NCBI GenBank assembly: GCA_910587835.1
Contig: CAJUNQ010000065.1
Location: 1 to 55,464, forward strand
Length of the DNA: 55,464 nucleotides
Origin: an uncultured Oscillospiraceae bacterium
GTDB taxonomy: Bacteria; Bacillota; Clostridia; Oscillospirales; Acutalibacteraceae
Direction: 5' to 3'
Made by a program: the position numbers and the translations under genes. Shown here one piece after another: positions 34,935 to 42,543 of the stretch (its first letter is position 1; each line of letters begins with the position of its first letter). The notes below the pieces were generated by a model, which saw only the letters and a program-made list of their open reading frames with translations, did not search any database and had not been told where the DNA came from.

Positions 34935-35340
34935 GACCCCAAAATCCGCCTGCCCACTTGCGTCACCCCAGTCAGCACCCCACCAAAAGCCTGCGGCAAG
35001 CCGCCGCTACTAACCGCGACCACAAGCTCCAATGCAAGCTGCCGCCAGCACTGGCTGTGCCTATGAGTTGACTTCGTCAACTCAGCGCCCCGCGTATTGG
35101 GTCCAGCGTTACGCTGGGCTTTGCAAAAAATTAGCCCGCTGGCGGGGCCGGGTCCGGCTCTGTCAGTGGGCGAGCAGCCGGAGCCCGGCCCGCCGTATTC
35201 TTCAGAGATTTCCTCCGGCCCTGCTGGGCAATACCGCTGCCAGGCACGCAAACGCTTCCGTGCCGCTGTTACTATTGTGGCCCGGCCTCCTCTCCTTATG
35301 CAGCCGCCCCAAAATTTTTTTGCAGAGAAAATGTGCGGAA
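34935..35340. other. Gene-free spacer with small palindromes
   Basis: No credible gene on either strand. It contains GAGTTGACTTCGTCAACTC (hairpin) and CCAGCGTTACGCTGG (hairpin). It also has a block ACCGCGACCACAAGC that reappears in the 100-bp tandem repeat at 55194-55372. Confidence 0.5.
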
Positions 35341-35356
35341 AAGTGGGAAAGAAGTC

Positions 35357-35385
35357 TTGCAAAATGAGCCGGGACATGGTATAAT
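35357..35385 (+). promoter_or_regulatory. Promoter of secG
   Basis: TTGCAA (35357-35362), 17 bp, TATAAT (35380-35385), 55 bp before the start codon. Confidence 0.8.
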
Positions 35386-35439
35386 CTATTGGTATGAAAT
35401 GTGTGCCCGGGGACGGACGGGCATTTAGGAGGAAGAAGC

Positions 35440-35688
35440 ATGACGGTTCTGGAAATTGTTTTCGCCATTGCGCTGCTGATTTTCTCGGTAGCTATCATCC
35501 TGGTGGTGCTCTTGCAGGAGGGCAACCAGAAAAACATGGGCGTTGTCACCGGCGGCGCGGACTCGTTCCTCTCCAAAAACAAGGCCCGGTCTGTGGACGC
35601 TTTTCTGTCCCGCTGGACCAAGGTGATTGCCATCGGCTTTTTTGTGTTGGTGCTGGTGGCCAACGCGGTGATGTATTTTGTCAAGTAA
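35440..35688 (+). CDS. secG: Preprotein translocase subunit SecG
   Basis: An 82-residue membrane protein with two helices (about 4-24 and 60-80). The loop VVLLQEGNQKNMGVVTGGADSFLSKNKA is the SecG signature. It is the small subunit of the SecYEG channel and eases SecA-driven protein export. AGGAGGAAG precedes the ATG at 35440. It has its own promoter (35357-35385) and terminator (35706-35740). The more usual neighbours smpB and rnr are not here. Confidence 0.95.
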   Translation: MTVLEIVFAIALLIFSVAIILVVLLQEGNQKNMGVVTGGADSFLSKNKARSVDAFLSRWTKVIAIGFFVLVLVANAVMYFVK

Positions 35689-35705
35689 GTTCGCCTGTGT
35701 TGACC

Positions 35706-35740
35706 AAAAAGATGCCTCGCGGCTGAGCGGGGCATTTTTC
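35706..35740 (+). terminator. Terminator of secG
   Basis: ATGCCTCGC pairs with GCGGGGCAT (9 bp, GGCTGA loop), followed by TTTTTC. Confidence 0.8.
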
Positions 35741-35768
35741 TTTCCTTATGTGAAACAAGGAGGCGCGT

Positions 35769-36512
35769 ATGATTCGCTTTGCGGAGAGCCCTGAGGACCA
35801 GGCCCGGCTTGACCGTCTGTGCCAGGGCTCGGCCCTGGGATGCCGTCTGCGGGCTGTGGCCGGGGCCTATGGCCTGGGCTGGGGCTTTGCCCAGTTCTGG
35901 CTCAGCGATACCGCTGCTTACTGCCTGCTGGACGGGACGCTCTCCGCCGCGGGACTGCCGGAGGACCCGGAGGAAGCCCGGGCCTTTATCCAGATGCTGG
36001 GGCCTGGTGCGCTGACCTGCTCCGCTGGGTTTTGCCAGGCGCTGGGCGCGACCGCCCACAGCGGCGGCCCGGTGCTGGCCAAGGACCTGCCCGCCGCAGC
36101 CGGGCCCGGCCCCGAATTTGTGCAGCCCTTCCCCGCCATCCCCCACATGGGGCGGCTGATGTCCGCCGCTGGTATGAGCCTGCATCAGGAGAGCTTCCAC
36201 CTGGACCTGTCCCACAGGCTGCGGCATGGGGCTGCGCTCTCCTTTGGGACCTTTGAGGGCGCGAGGCTCACTGGCTGCGCGGTGGTGTCCGCTGTGACCC
36301 CAGAGGAGGCGGTGCTGTCCGCCTTGGCTGTGGAGGAGGCCTGCCGGGGGCAGGGGCTGGGCTCTGCTTTGCTGCGCCGGGTAGAGCTGGCTCTGCCTGG
36401 GCGGCGGCTGTACATTTTGCGGGAGGCAGGAAAGAACCGCAGCTTCTATGCCCGACGGGGATACAAGACCGCAGGGCGGTGGCGCAGTTTGGAGGGCAGG
36501 GTGGCAGGTTGA
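35769..36512 (+). CDS. GNAT family N-acetyltransferase
   Basis: A 247-residue protein whose C-terminal half is a GNAT domain. LSALAVEEACRGQGLGSALLRRVE is the acetyl-CoA-binding R/Q-x-x-G-x-G/A motif, and NRSFYARRGYKTAGRW closes the fold. The N-terminal 120 residues look like a degenerate second GNAT-like lobe. The acceptor is unknown. AAGGAGG precedes the ATG at 35769. It stands alone between the secG terminator and a MITE-like repeat. Confidence 0.88.
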   Translation: MIRFAESPEDQARLDRLCQGSALGCRLRAVAGAYGLGWGFAQFWLSDTAAYCLLDGTLSAAGLPEDPEEARAFIQMLGPGALTCSAGFCQALGATAHSGGPVLAKDLPAAAGPGPEFVQPFPAIPHMGRLMSAAGMSLHQESFHLDLSHRLRHGAALSFGTFEGARLTGCAVVSAVTPEEAVLSALAVEEACRGQGLGSALLRRVELALPGRRLYILREAGKNRSFYARRGYKTAGRWRSLEGRVAG

Positions 36513-36690
36513 TGCAGGCATTGTGTTCTGGTGATACGCAGAGGCCCAGGGTGAGACTCCCATTCTGCCGTCTTAATTACAGAACAAAACCCGCTTGTGC
36601 TGCCGGCTCTGTCCTCAGGCAGTCACCGCAAAGGTTGAAACCAAATGTTGCGGCGGGCCCCTGTTTTTGTCGAACCGCGCCCCAGAGCCT

Positions 36691-36855
36691 TAGGGCTTGT
36701 TTGAAAAATCGGAAAGGCCGTCTTTTTACCCAGAAGGGGCCCCTTTCTGCGTCAAAAATCCTCGCCAATCGGAAGATTGCCTTGCGGGTTTTTCCTTGAA
36801 ATGAACCCCTTCTGGGTAAAAATTCGTCATTTCCTCTATTTTCAAACAAGCCCTA
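36691..36855 (+). mobile_element. MITE-like repeat family A, copy 4 (complete)
   Basis: 165 bp bounded by TAGGGCTTGTTTGAAAA and TTTTCAAACAAGCCCTA, with TA at both borders. Almost identical to copies 1 and 3. It fills most of the 400-bp gap between the GNAT gene and the PLP enzyme gene; I see nothing else there. Confidence 0.85.
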
Positions 36856-36916
36856 GCCGGAGCGCAAGTGATATTTCTATTGACTGTCACACACTCATAG
36901 AAAGGATGATGCTATC

Positions 36917-38182
36917 ATGGAAAATTTCCCGTACTTCAATCTGGACCCTGCTCTTGCCCAGGCGGCCGAACGGGCCCGCCAGCGTGCCGCGTCCCAGTTT
37001 GAGAAAATTGAAGCGACCCAGCGGTGGAACCAGCAGAAGATGCTTGCCGCCTTTCAGCAGGCCCGGGTCAGCGAGAGCTGCTTTGCCGCCAGCACAGGCT
37101 ATGGCTACGGCGACCGGGGCCGGGATGTGCTGGACCAGGTGTATGCCCAGGCCTTTGGGGCGGAGGACGCTCTGGTGCGGTACAACTTTGTCAGCGGCAC
37201 CCACGCCCTCACTGTGGCGTTGTTTGGGGTGCTGCGCCCCGGCGACACGGTGCTGTGCGCCACAGGCACTCCCTATGACACCATTCAGGGGGTCTTTGGC
37301 CTGCCGGGACGGGAGGAGCCGGGCTGTCTCAAGGACTTCGGCATTGTCTACGAGCAGGTGGACCTTCTGCCGGACGGGACCCCGGACTATGAGGAGCTGG
37401 AGCGGGAGATCGGCCCGGAGTGTAAAATGGTGTACATCCAGCGTTCCCGGGGGTACAGCCTGCGGCCCTCGCTGACTGTGGCTGAAATTGAAAAGCTGGC
37501 CGCTCTGGCCAAGCGTCGGGCTCCTGGCTGTGTTGTGATGGTGGACAACTGCTATGGGGAGTTTATTGAGCGGGAGGAGCCCACGGCCCGGGGCGCGGAC
37601 CTGATGGCGGGGTCTCTGATCAAGAACCCCGGCGGCGGCATTGCGCCCACAGGAGGGTACATTGCCGGGCGGCGGGACCTGGTAGAGCTGTGCTCCTACC
37701 GGCTGACCACCCCGGGCACCGGCCGGGAGCTGGGCTGCACCCTGGGCCACAGCCGGGAGCTGTTTTTAGGTGCTTTTCACGCTCCCTTTGCGGCGGGGGA
37801 GGCTCTGAAGACGGCAGTGTTCGCGGCAGCATTGTTCCGGGAGCTGGGCTACCCGGTGACCCCCGGCCCGGAGGAAATGCGGACAGACATCATTCAGGCC
37901 ATTGAGCTGGGGAGCCGGGAGCGGCTTATTGCCTTTTGCCGGGGCATTCAGCAGGCCTCGCCGGTGGACGCTTTTGTGGCCCCGGAGCCCAGCCCCATGC
38001 CCGGGTATGACAGCGACGTTATTATGGCGGCGGGAGCCTTCACCCTGGGGTCCTCCATTGAGCTCTCTGCCGACGCGCCTCTGCGGGAGCCCTATGCGGT
38101 GTGGATGCAGGGCGGGTTGAACTTCCCCAGCGGCGAGCTGGGAGTGCTTATGGCCGCCCAGGCGGTTCAGGCTTTGGGGTGA
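36917..38182 (+). CDS. PLP-dependent methionine gamma-lyase family protein (aluminium-resistance type)
   Basis: A 421-residue fold-type I PLP enzyme. AGSLIKNPGGG holds the likely cofactor lysine (K236). VMVDNCYGEF (about 207-216) holds the aspartate that pairs with the pyridine nitrogen. STGYGYGDRGRD and NFVSGTHAL form the substrate and phosphate sites. The family is annotated as methionine gamma-lyase-like or 'aluminium resistance'; its true reaction is not settled. AAAGGATGA precedes the ATG at 36917. Confidence 0.9.
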   Translation: MENFPYFNLDPALAQAAERARQRAASQFEKIEATQRWNQQKMLAAFQQARVSESCFAASTGYGYGDRGRDVLDQVYAQAFGAEDALVRYNFVSGTHALTVALFGVLRPGDTVLCATGTPYDTIQGVFGLPGREEPGCLKDFGIVYEQVDLLPDGTPDYEELEREIGPECKMVYIQRSRGYSLRPSLTVAEIEKLAALAKRRAPGCVVMVDNCYGEFIEREEPTARGADLMAGSLIKNPGGGIAPTGGYIAGRRDLVELCSYRLTTPGTGRELGCTLGHSRELFLGAFHAPFAAGEALKTAVFAAALFRELGYPVTPGPEEMRTDIIQAIELGSRERLIAFCRGIQQASPVDAFVAPEPSPMPGYDSDVIMAAGAFTLGSSIELSADAPLREPYAVWMQGGLNFPSGELGVLMAAQAVQALG

Positions 38183-38557
38183 GGCGAAGCCTCCCCTGGG
38201 GCCGTACATGGCAGCTGGGGCCAGGGGCTGCCTGGGAGTGTCTTGTCTCGCATTTTATTTGATGCACGGCCAGGGGTCCTTTCAGAGGCGAGCCAGCGTG
38301 TCCGCCCGTCTCTCTCAAGGCCCGGTTCCTCCAGGGAGTAGACAGATCATATCTACCCCTGCACAAAATCTGTGAAAGGGACACTCCCGACTGTCTGGGG
38401 GGGCTCACTGCCCTTGGCGGCAAGTCCCCATGCAGAATCAATGCACAAGCCCTAAAAGGGCATGGAACCAGCTACCTCTCAAGAGGTACTGAAAAGAGAC
38501 TTTCCAAGTGCAATAACCGCCCTTCTGCCTGTAAACGGGTCAGTCTCTACTATACCT

Positions 38558-38722
38558 CAGAGCCTATCCCGAAATGATCCGCACGCATCTTGCTTGCATA
38601 TTTTCCGTCATATATCGGCCAAATTTCTTGACAGGCGTCAGCCTGCCTGCAAAATTTTGACGCCATCTGACGATCAATCTGATTGCGCAATCTGCCCACG
38701 TCTCATTCCGGGATAGGCTCTT
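38558..38722 (-). repeat. Repeat family F, copy 2 (inverted)
   Basis: AGAGCCTATCCCGAAATGAT at the left and ATTCCGGGATAGGCTCTTAG at the right. The interior matches the reverse complement of 25543-25708, including GCTTGCATATTTTCCGTCAT. Confidence 0.75.
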
Positions 38723-38794
38723 AGACGTTTTATTCTTCACAATTCTATCCTCACCGGCTGAGCCGGTGGTTCATCGAGCTAAAGCAACAACAAG

Positions 38795-38836
38795 AAAGGA
38801 CGGACAGGAAGCAGCCGCTTCTTGCCCGTCCTTTTC
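38795..38836. terminator. Bidirectional terminator between the PLP enzyme and isomerase genes
   Basis: AAAGGACGGACAGGAAGC pairs with GCTTCTTGCCCGTCCTTTT, with two mismatches. T-rich on both strands. Confidence 0.7.
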
Positions 38837-38853
38837 TATTGTGTCGTTAATGC

Positions 38854-38948
38854 AGTTTGAAAGAGGTGTTTTATCTCTTTTAAAGCAGGCCCGCTTTGCT
38901 GCCCAACTTAAAAACAGGCATGTACGAATTTTTAAATGCGCCTACTAT
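38854..38948 (-). repeat. Repeat family H, copy 3 (inverted)
   Basis: The complement reads ATAGTAGGCGCA, a TTTAAAAATTCG/CTGTTTTTAAG hairpin around TACATGC, then GATAAAACACCTCTTT. This is the same block order as at 34845-34934. Confidence 0.5.
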
Positions 38949-38959
38949 TTCTGTGCCGG

Positions 38960-39793
38960 TTACAGAGTCAGCCCCATCTCTGCCGCCAGCCCCTTCAGGT
39001 AGCGGGTGGCCTCTACATAGTCCTGGGCCTCGGTCATGTGTTCCAGCATCAGGCAGGTGCGCTCTGGAAGACGGGACACACATTCCAGATAGGTCCGGTA
39101 GTCCAGACCGCCGGCACCGGGGCGGCACTCGTCCAGATGCACGGTGAGCCTGCCCGCAAGACGGATGTCCTTGGCGTGGCAGCTGCGGACGCGGTCCCCC
39201 AGCTTCTGGAACCAGTCCCGAATCACCTCGCCGTTGCGGTAGTAGAGGGCCGGGCTGTTGATTACGTTCACCATGTCCAGGTGCACGCCAAAGCCGGGCC
39301 GGTCAATAGCCTCAATCAACGCCAGGTAGGACTCCGGGGTGTCCGGATACATCCAGGGCATGGGCTCAAGGGAATAGCAGGTGTTCTGAGGGTTCACCCT
39401 GTCGATAATGCGCTGAGTGGTGAGGACAATGTCCTCAAAGGCCTTGGGGGTGAAATTGTCCGGATGGGGGCCGTCCCACTGGGCGCTGTAGGAGCCCGCG
39501 ATATTCACGCAGCAGTTGGCCCCCACATAGTCCGCCAGCTCCAACTGGCGGACTGCCCGGTCCACTGCCTCCTCCCGCTTTACCGGGTCCTGGTCCAGGG
39601 TGTTGTTCCACACCCCGATCTCGCAAATCACCAGGTCCGCTTCCCGGGCCGCGTCCCGGTAGCCGTCAATCAGGCTCTGGGGCGCGGTGTGGTCCACTGG
39701 GAAGTACACAGCCGAGTAGCCTGCCGCCAGAGCGGCCTGGGCCCACTCCTGGGGGCTGGTCCAGGGCTGGAAGATGAATCCGCCGAATCGCAC
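38960..39793 (-). CDS. Sugar phosphate isomerase/epimerase family protein (TIM barrel)
   Basis: A 277-residue TIM barrel. The expected metal ligands are visible as SLEPMPW, VHLDMVNV, CHAKDI and CLMLEHM. It is the last gene of the beta-propeller/binding-protein/permease/VOC operon, 13 bp after the VOC gene, so it probably acts on the imported sugar or a product of it. The GTG start at 39793 is supported by AAGGGGGG six bases upstream. Substrate unknown; epimerase, isomerase or keto-sugar lyase are all possible. Confidence 0.88.
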   Translation of the reverse strand: MRFGGFIFQPWTSPQEWAQAALAAGYSAVYFPVDHTAPQSLIDGYRDAAREADLVICEIGVWNNTLDQDPVKREEAVDRAVRQLELADYVGANCCVNIAGSYSAQWDGPHPDNFTPKAFEDIVLTTQRIIDRVNPQNTCYSLEPMPWMYPDTPESYLALIEAIDRPGFGVHLDMVNVINSPALYYRNGEVIRDWFQKLGDRVRSCHAKDIRLAGRLTVHLDECRPGAGGLDYRTYLECVSRLPERTCLMLEHMTEAQDYVEATRYLKGLAAEMGLTL

Positions 39794-39806
39794 GCCTGTC
39801 CCCCCC

Positions 39807-40262
39807 TTACCGTACCGGCTTGATGTTCAGGTTGACGCCCAGCAGGTCCTCGCTGTCCACGATGGTCCAGCTGCTGCCCGGGTAGATACCCAGGGTGCGG
39901 TTCACGTCATAGCCCTCTGCGGCCAGCTCCTGGATGATCTTGTCCCGGTCGCCGCCCACCTCAAAGCCCAGGTGGTGTACGCCGTTCCCGTGCCGGTCCA
40001 GGTACTCCTGGAAGGAGCTTTCGCCCCCGGCGGGCTGGTGGAGCTCAATGACAAAATTTCCCATGTCGATATTGCAGACCTTCAGGTCACAGCTGACAGG
40101 CTTGCCCCGGTAGGTGTAGTTGTCGCCGCCTTCCAGGTGGTTCACATGCACCTGGGGGGGCTCGACGCCCAGCAGGGTGGCCCAGGCCTTGGCAGCGGCC
40201 TCAATGTCTTTGACAATAATATTGATTTGAATAAAGCCCTCTTTTTTGACAGGCGTGTTCAT
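39807..40262 (-). CDS. VOC (glyoxalase-fold) protein 1
   Basis: A 151-residue vicinal-oxygen-chelate protein with two beta-alpha-beta-beta-beta modules. VIELHQPAGG and HGNGVHHLGFEV supply the Glu and His metal ligands, and the latter block resembles methylmalonyl-CoA epimerase. The fold supports metal-assisted epimerisation, isomerisation or lysis of vicinal oxygen compounds. AAAGGAG precedes the ATG at 40262. A homologue with the same HGxGxHHxxFxV block is encoded at 46796 on the other arm of the island. Confidence 0.88.
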   Translation of the reverse strand: MNTPVKKEGFIQINIIVKDIEAAAKAWATLLGVEPPQVHVNHLEGGDNYTYRGKPVSCDLKVCNIDMGNFVIELHQPAGGESSFQEYLDRHGNGVHHLGFEVGGDRDKIIQELAAEGYDVNRTLGIYPGSSWTIVDSEDLLGVNLNIKPVR

Positions 40263-40290
40263 GGTGCATTCTCCTTTTTATTTTGACTTA

Positions 40291-41190
40291 TTAGCCCTTC
40301 ACACTGCCCATGACCAGGCCAGTGGTAAAGTATTTTTGCAGGAAGGGATAGACGCACAGCACCGGCACCATGGCCAGGAACATCTGGGCCGCGTTGGTGG
40401 TGCGGGCGTTCACCAGGTTCAGGTAGGTGCCCATCTCCTGGCTGACATTGGTGACGTTCCGGAAGAAGGCCTCCGGGTTGATGACCACGGTTTGCAGATA
40501 GGTTTGCAGGGGATAGCGGGTGGTGGCGTTCATGTAGATCATGCCGTCAAACCAGCTGTTCCAGTGGAAGACAAAGGCGAACAGGGTCACTGTGGCCAAG
40601 GTGGGGGTGCACACAGGCAGAATGACCCGGAACAGGGTGGAAATATGCCCGGCCCCATCAATATAGGCGGCCTCCTCCAGCTCCTTGGGCAGGCTGCGCA
40701 TGTAGTTCATCACCACCAGCATGTTGAAGACGTTCACCGCGCCGGGCAGAATCAGCGCCAGCAGGGTGTCCATCAGCCCGGTCCACTTCACCACCAGATA
40801 GTTGGGGATCAGTCCGCCGTTGAACAGAATGGTAATGACAAAGAACCAGGAGAAAATATTCCGGGCCCGGAACTCTGTGGTGGATTTGGACAGAGGATAG
40901 GCTGTGAGGATGATAAGGGCAATGTTCAGGGCCACGCCCAGAATGGTGCGCTGCACCGAAATGCCCAGGGAGGTGATAAACTGCCCGTTGGTGAGAATGA
41001 AGCTGTAGGCCGCGGTGTTGAACTCCACCGGCCAGAAGGTGACCTGGTTGGAGGCCACCGCCACCTTGCTGGAAAAGGACATGGCCAGCAGGTTGATGAT
41101 GGGCAGAACGCACACCAGAGACATAACCGTAAGCAGAACATAGTCCACAGCCATAAACAGCTTGCGGGAGGGTGAAGACTTGATTTTCAT
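40291..41190 (-). CDS. Carbohydrate ABC transporter permease (LplC/MalG type)
   Basis: A 299-residue permease with six membrane segments. The cytosolic EAA loop reads EEAAYIDGAGHISTLFRVILP (about 185-205), where the ATPase docks. The C terminus (YPFLQKYFTTGLVMGSVKG) is typical of LplC-like permeases. It forms the channel of a CUT1 importer with the preceding permease. No ATPase gene is nearby; a shared MsmX-like ATPase encoded elsewhere is the known arrangement for this type. AGGGAGGT precedes the ATG at 41190. Confidence 0.94.
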   Translation of the reverse strand: MKIKSSPSRKLFMAVDYVLLTVMSLVCVLPIINLLAMSFSSKVAVASNQVTFWPVEFNTAAYSFILTNGQFITSLGISVQRTILGVALNIALIILTAYPLSKSTTEFRARNIFSWFFVITILFNGGLIPNYLVVKWTGLMDTLLALILPGAVNVFNMLVVMNYMRSLPKELEEAAYIDGAGHISTLFRVILPVCTPTLATVTLFAFVFHWNSWFDGMIYMNATTRYPLQTYLQTVVINPEAFFRNVTNVSQEMGTYLNLVNARTTNAAQMFLAMVPVLCVYPFLQKYFTTGLVMGSVKG

Positions 41191-41205
41191 ACAGCAATAC
41201 CTCCC

Positions 41206-42165
41206 TCAGAATATCCGATAGCCGGCAAAACGGTCGGCCATCCAGTAAGACGCGGTGATAAAGACCAGGGACACCCCGGACTTGAACAGGCCCGCCGCGG
41301 TGGACAGGGCGAACTGGGTGCGCTCAATACCCAGGCGGTAGACAAAGGTATCCAGAATGTCGCCGGTGGAATAGACCGCAGGGCTGTACAGATTGTAGAT
41401 CTGGTCAAAGCCGCCGTTGAGGATGTCCGCCATGCTGAGCACAGTCATGAGCACAATGGTGCTGAGAATGCCCGGCAGGGTGATGTGCCAGGTCTGCCGC
41501 CAGCGGCCCGCGCCGTCGATGGAGGCGGACTCGTACAGGGCCGGGTCCACCCCGGTGAGGGCGGCCAGGTAGATGACCGACTTGAAGCCGAAGTTCTTCC
41601 ACACATCGGTGACCACCATGGTAATGGGGAACCAGAAGGAGTCTCCCAGGAAGAAGGGCGCCTTGCCCCCCAGGGCCGTGAAAAGCCGGCCCACAATGCC
41701 GCTGCTGGGAGAGAGGATATCCACGAAGATGCCGGAGAGGATGATCCAGGAGAGGAAGTTGGGCAGGTACACCATGGTTTGGTAGGTGCGCTTGAGGCCG
41801 GACTTTCTCACCTCATTGAGCAGCAGGGAGAAGGTGACCGGGACAATGATGTTGCCTACCATCTTTGCCAGAGAGATGACAATGGTGTTGCGGATGACCG
41901 GCCAGAAGTTGGGCATGGAGAACAGATTCTGGAAGTTCTTCAGGCCCACCCATTCTGAGCCGAACAGTCCGTTGGCGGGGTTGAATTTCTGAAACGCGAT
42001 CACGGTGCCCACCATGCCGCCGTAAGAGTAAATGGCCACCAGCACAACAGCTGGAATCAGCATGAGATAAAGGGGCAGCTCCCGCTGAAAGCGGTCTTTG
42101 CGCCGGGCGGGACCGGCCGCAGGTTTTTCCAGGGCCTTTCCGGCCTGAGAGGATCGACTGCTCAC
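41206..42165 (-). CDS. Carbohydrate ABC transporter permease (LplB type)
   Basis: About 319 residues, six membrane segments. The EAA loop reads YESASIDGAGRWRQTWHITLP. It pairs with the LplC-type permease 15 bp downstream. The start is ambiguous. The GTG at 42165 is preferred because AGGTGGTGA, one mismatch from the full anti-16S complement, ends eight bases upstream. GTG codons at 42180 and 42177 lack a site. A MITE-like repeat (42259-42445) separates it from the binding-protein gene and may affect expression. Confidence 0.92.
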   Translation of the reverse strand: MSSRSSQAGKALEKPAAGPARRKDRFQRELPLYLMLIPAVVLVAIYSYGGMVGTVIAFQKFNPANGLFGSEWVGLKNFQNLFSMPNFWPVIRNTIVISLAKMVGNIIVPVTFSLLLNEVRKSGLKRTYQTMVYLPNFLSWIILSGIFVDILSPSSGIVGRLFTALGGKAPFFLGDSFWFPITMVVTDVWKNFGFKSVIYLAALTGVDPALYESASIDGAGRWRQTWHITLPGILSTIVLMTVLSMADILNGGFDQIYNLYSPAVYSTGDILDTFVYRLGIERTQFALSTAAGLFKSGVSLVFITASYWMADRFAGYRIF

Positions 42166-42258
42166 TGGATGATTCACCACCTAAATGATTTTTGGGGACT
42201 GGGGTTTGCTTGGGGACTGGGAAAATGTATTTTTGGAGGAGCGGAAGGGTCTTCCTCC

Positions 42259-42445
42259 TAGGGCTTGTTTGAAAAATCGAAAACGCCGTCTTTTTACCCA
42301 GAAACAGCCATCTTCTGTGTCGAAAATCCTCGTAATACGCAAGTATTGGCGTAGTTAGCGTAGCTAACTACAGCGGTTCTTCTCCTTGAAGCTGACCGCT
42401 TCTGGTCAAAAATCCGTCATTTCCTCTATTTTCAAACAAGCCCTA
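42259..42445 (+). mobile_element. MITE-like repeat family A, copy 5 (longer variant)
   Basis: 187 bp. The borders are intact (TAGGGCTTGTTTGAAAAAT and TTTTCAAACAAGCCCTA) with TA on both sides, but the middle differs and contains an extra TAGTTAGCGTAGCTAACTA hairpin. It lies inside the importer operon between the binding-protein and permease genes. A GGGCCCGAAG/CTTCG..CGGGCCC stem follows at 42451-42483. Confidence 0.8.
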
Positions 42446-42543
42446 ATCAACGGGCCCGAAGCAAATCTCTTCGCCCCGGGCCCATTGAACCAATTCTTCT
42501 ATCTCGAAATCAGGAGGTAAGCTTTTTGATGAGAGACTCTCTT

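Noticed and set aside
36691..36849. A conserved frame (starting MFENRGNDEFLPRRG) repeated in several MITE-like copies on the minus strand
   Set aside because: The copies encode the same peptide only because their DNA is nearly identical. The diverged copies do not preserve it well, and there is no ribosome site.
36513..36916. SAM riboswitch or T-box expected before a methionine-lyase-like gene
   Set aside because: The gap is mostly a MITE-like copy. No SAM-I core and no T-box GGTGG element could be found.
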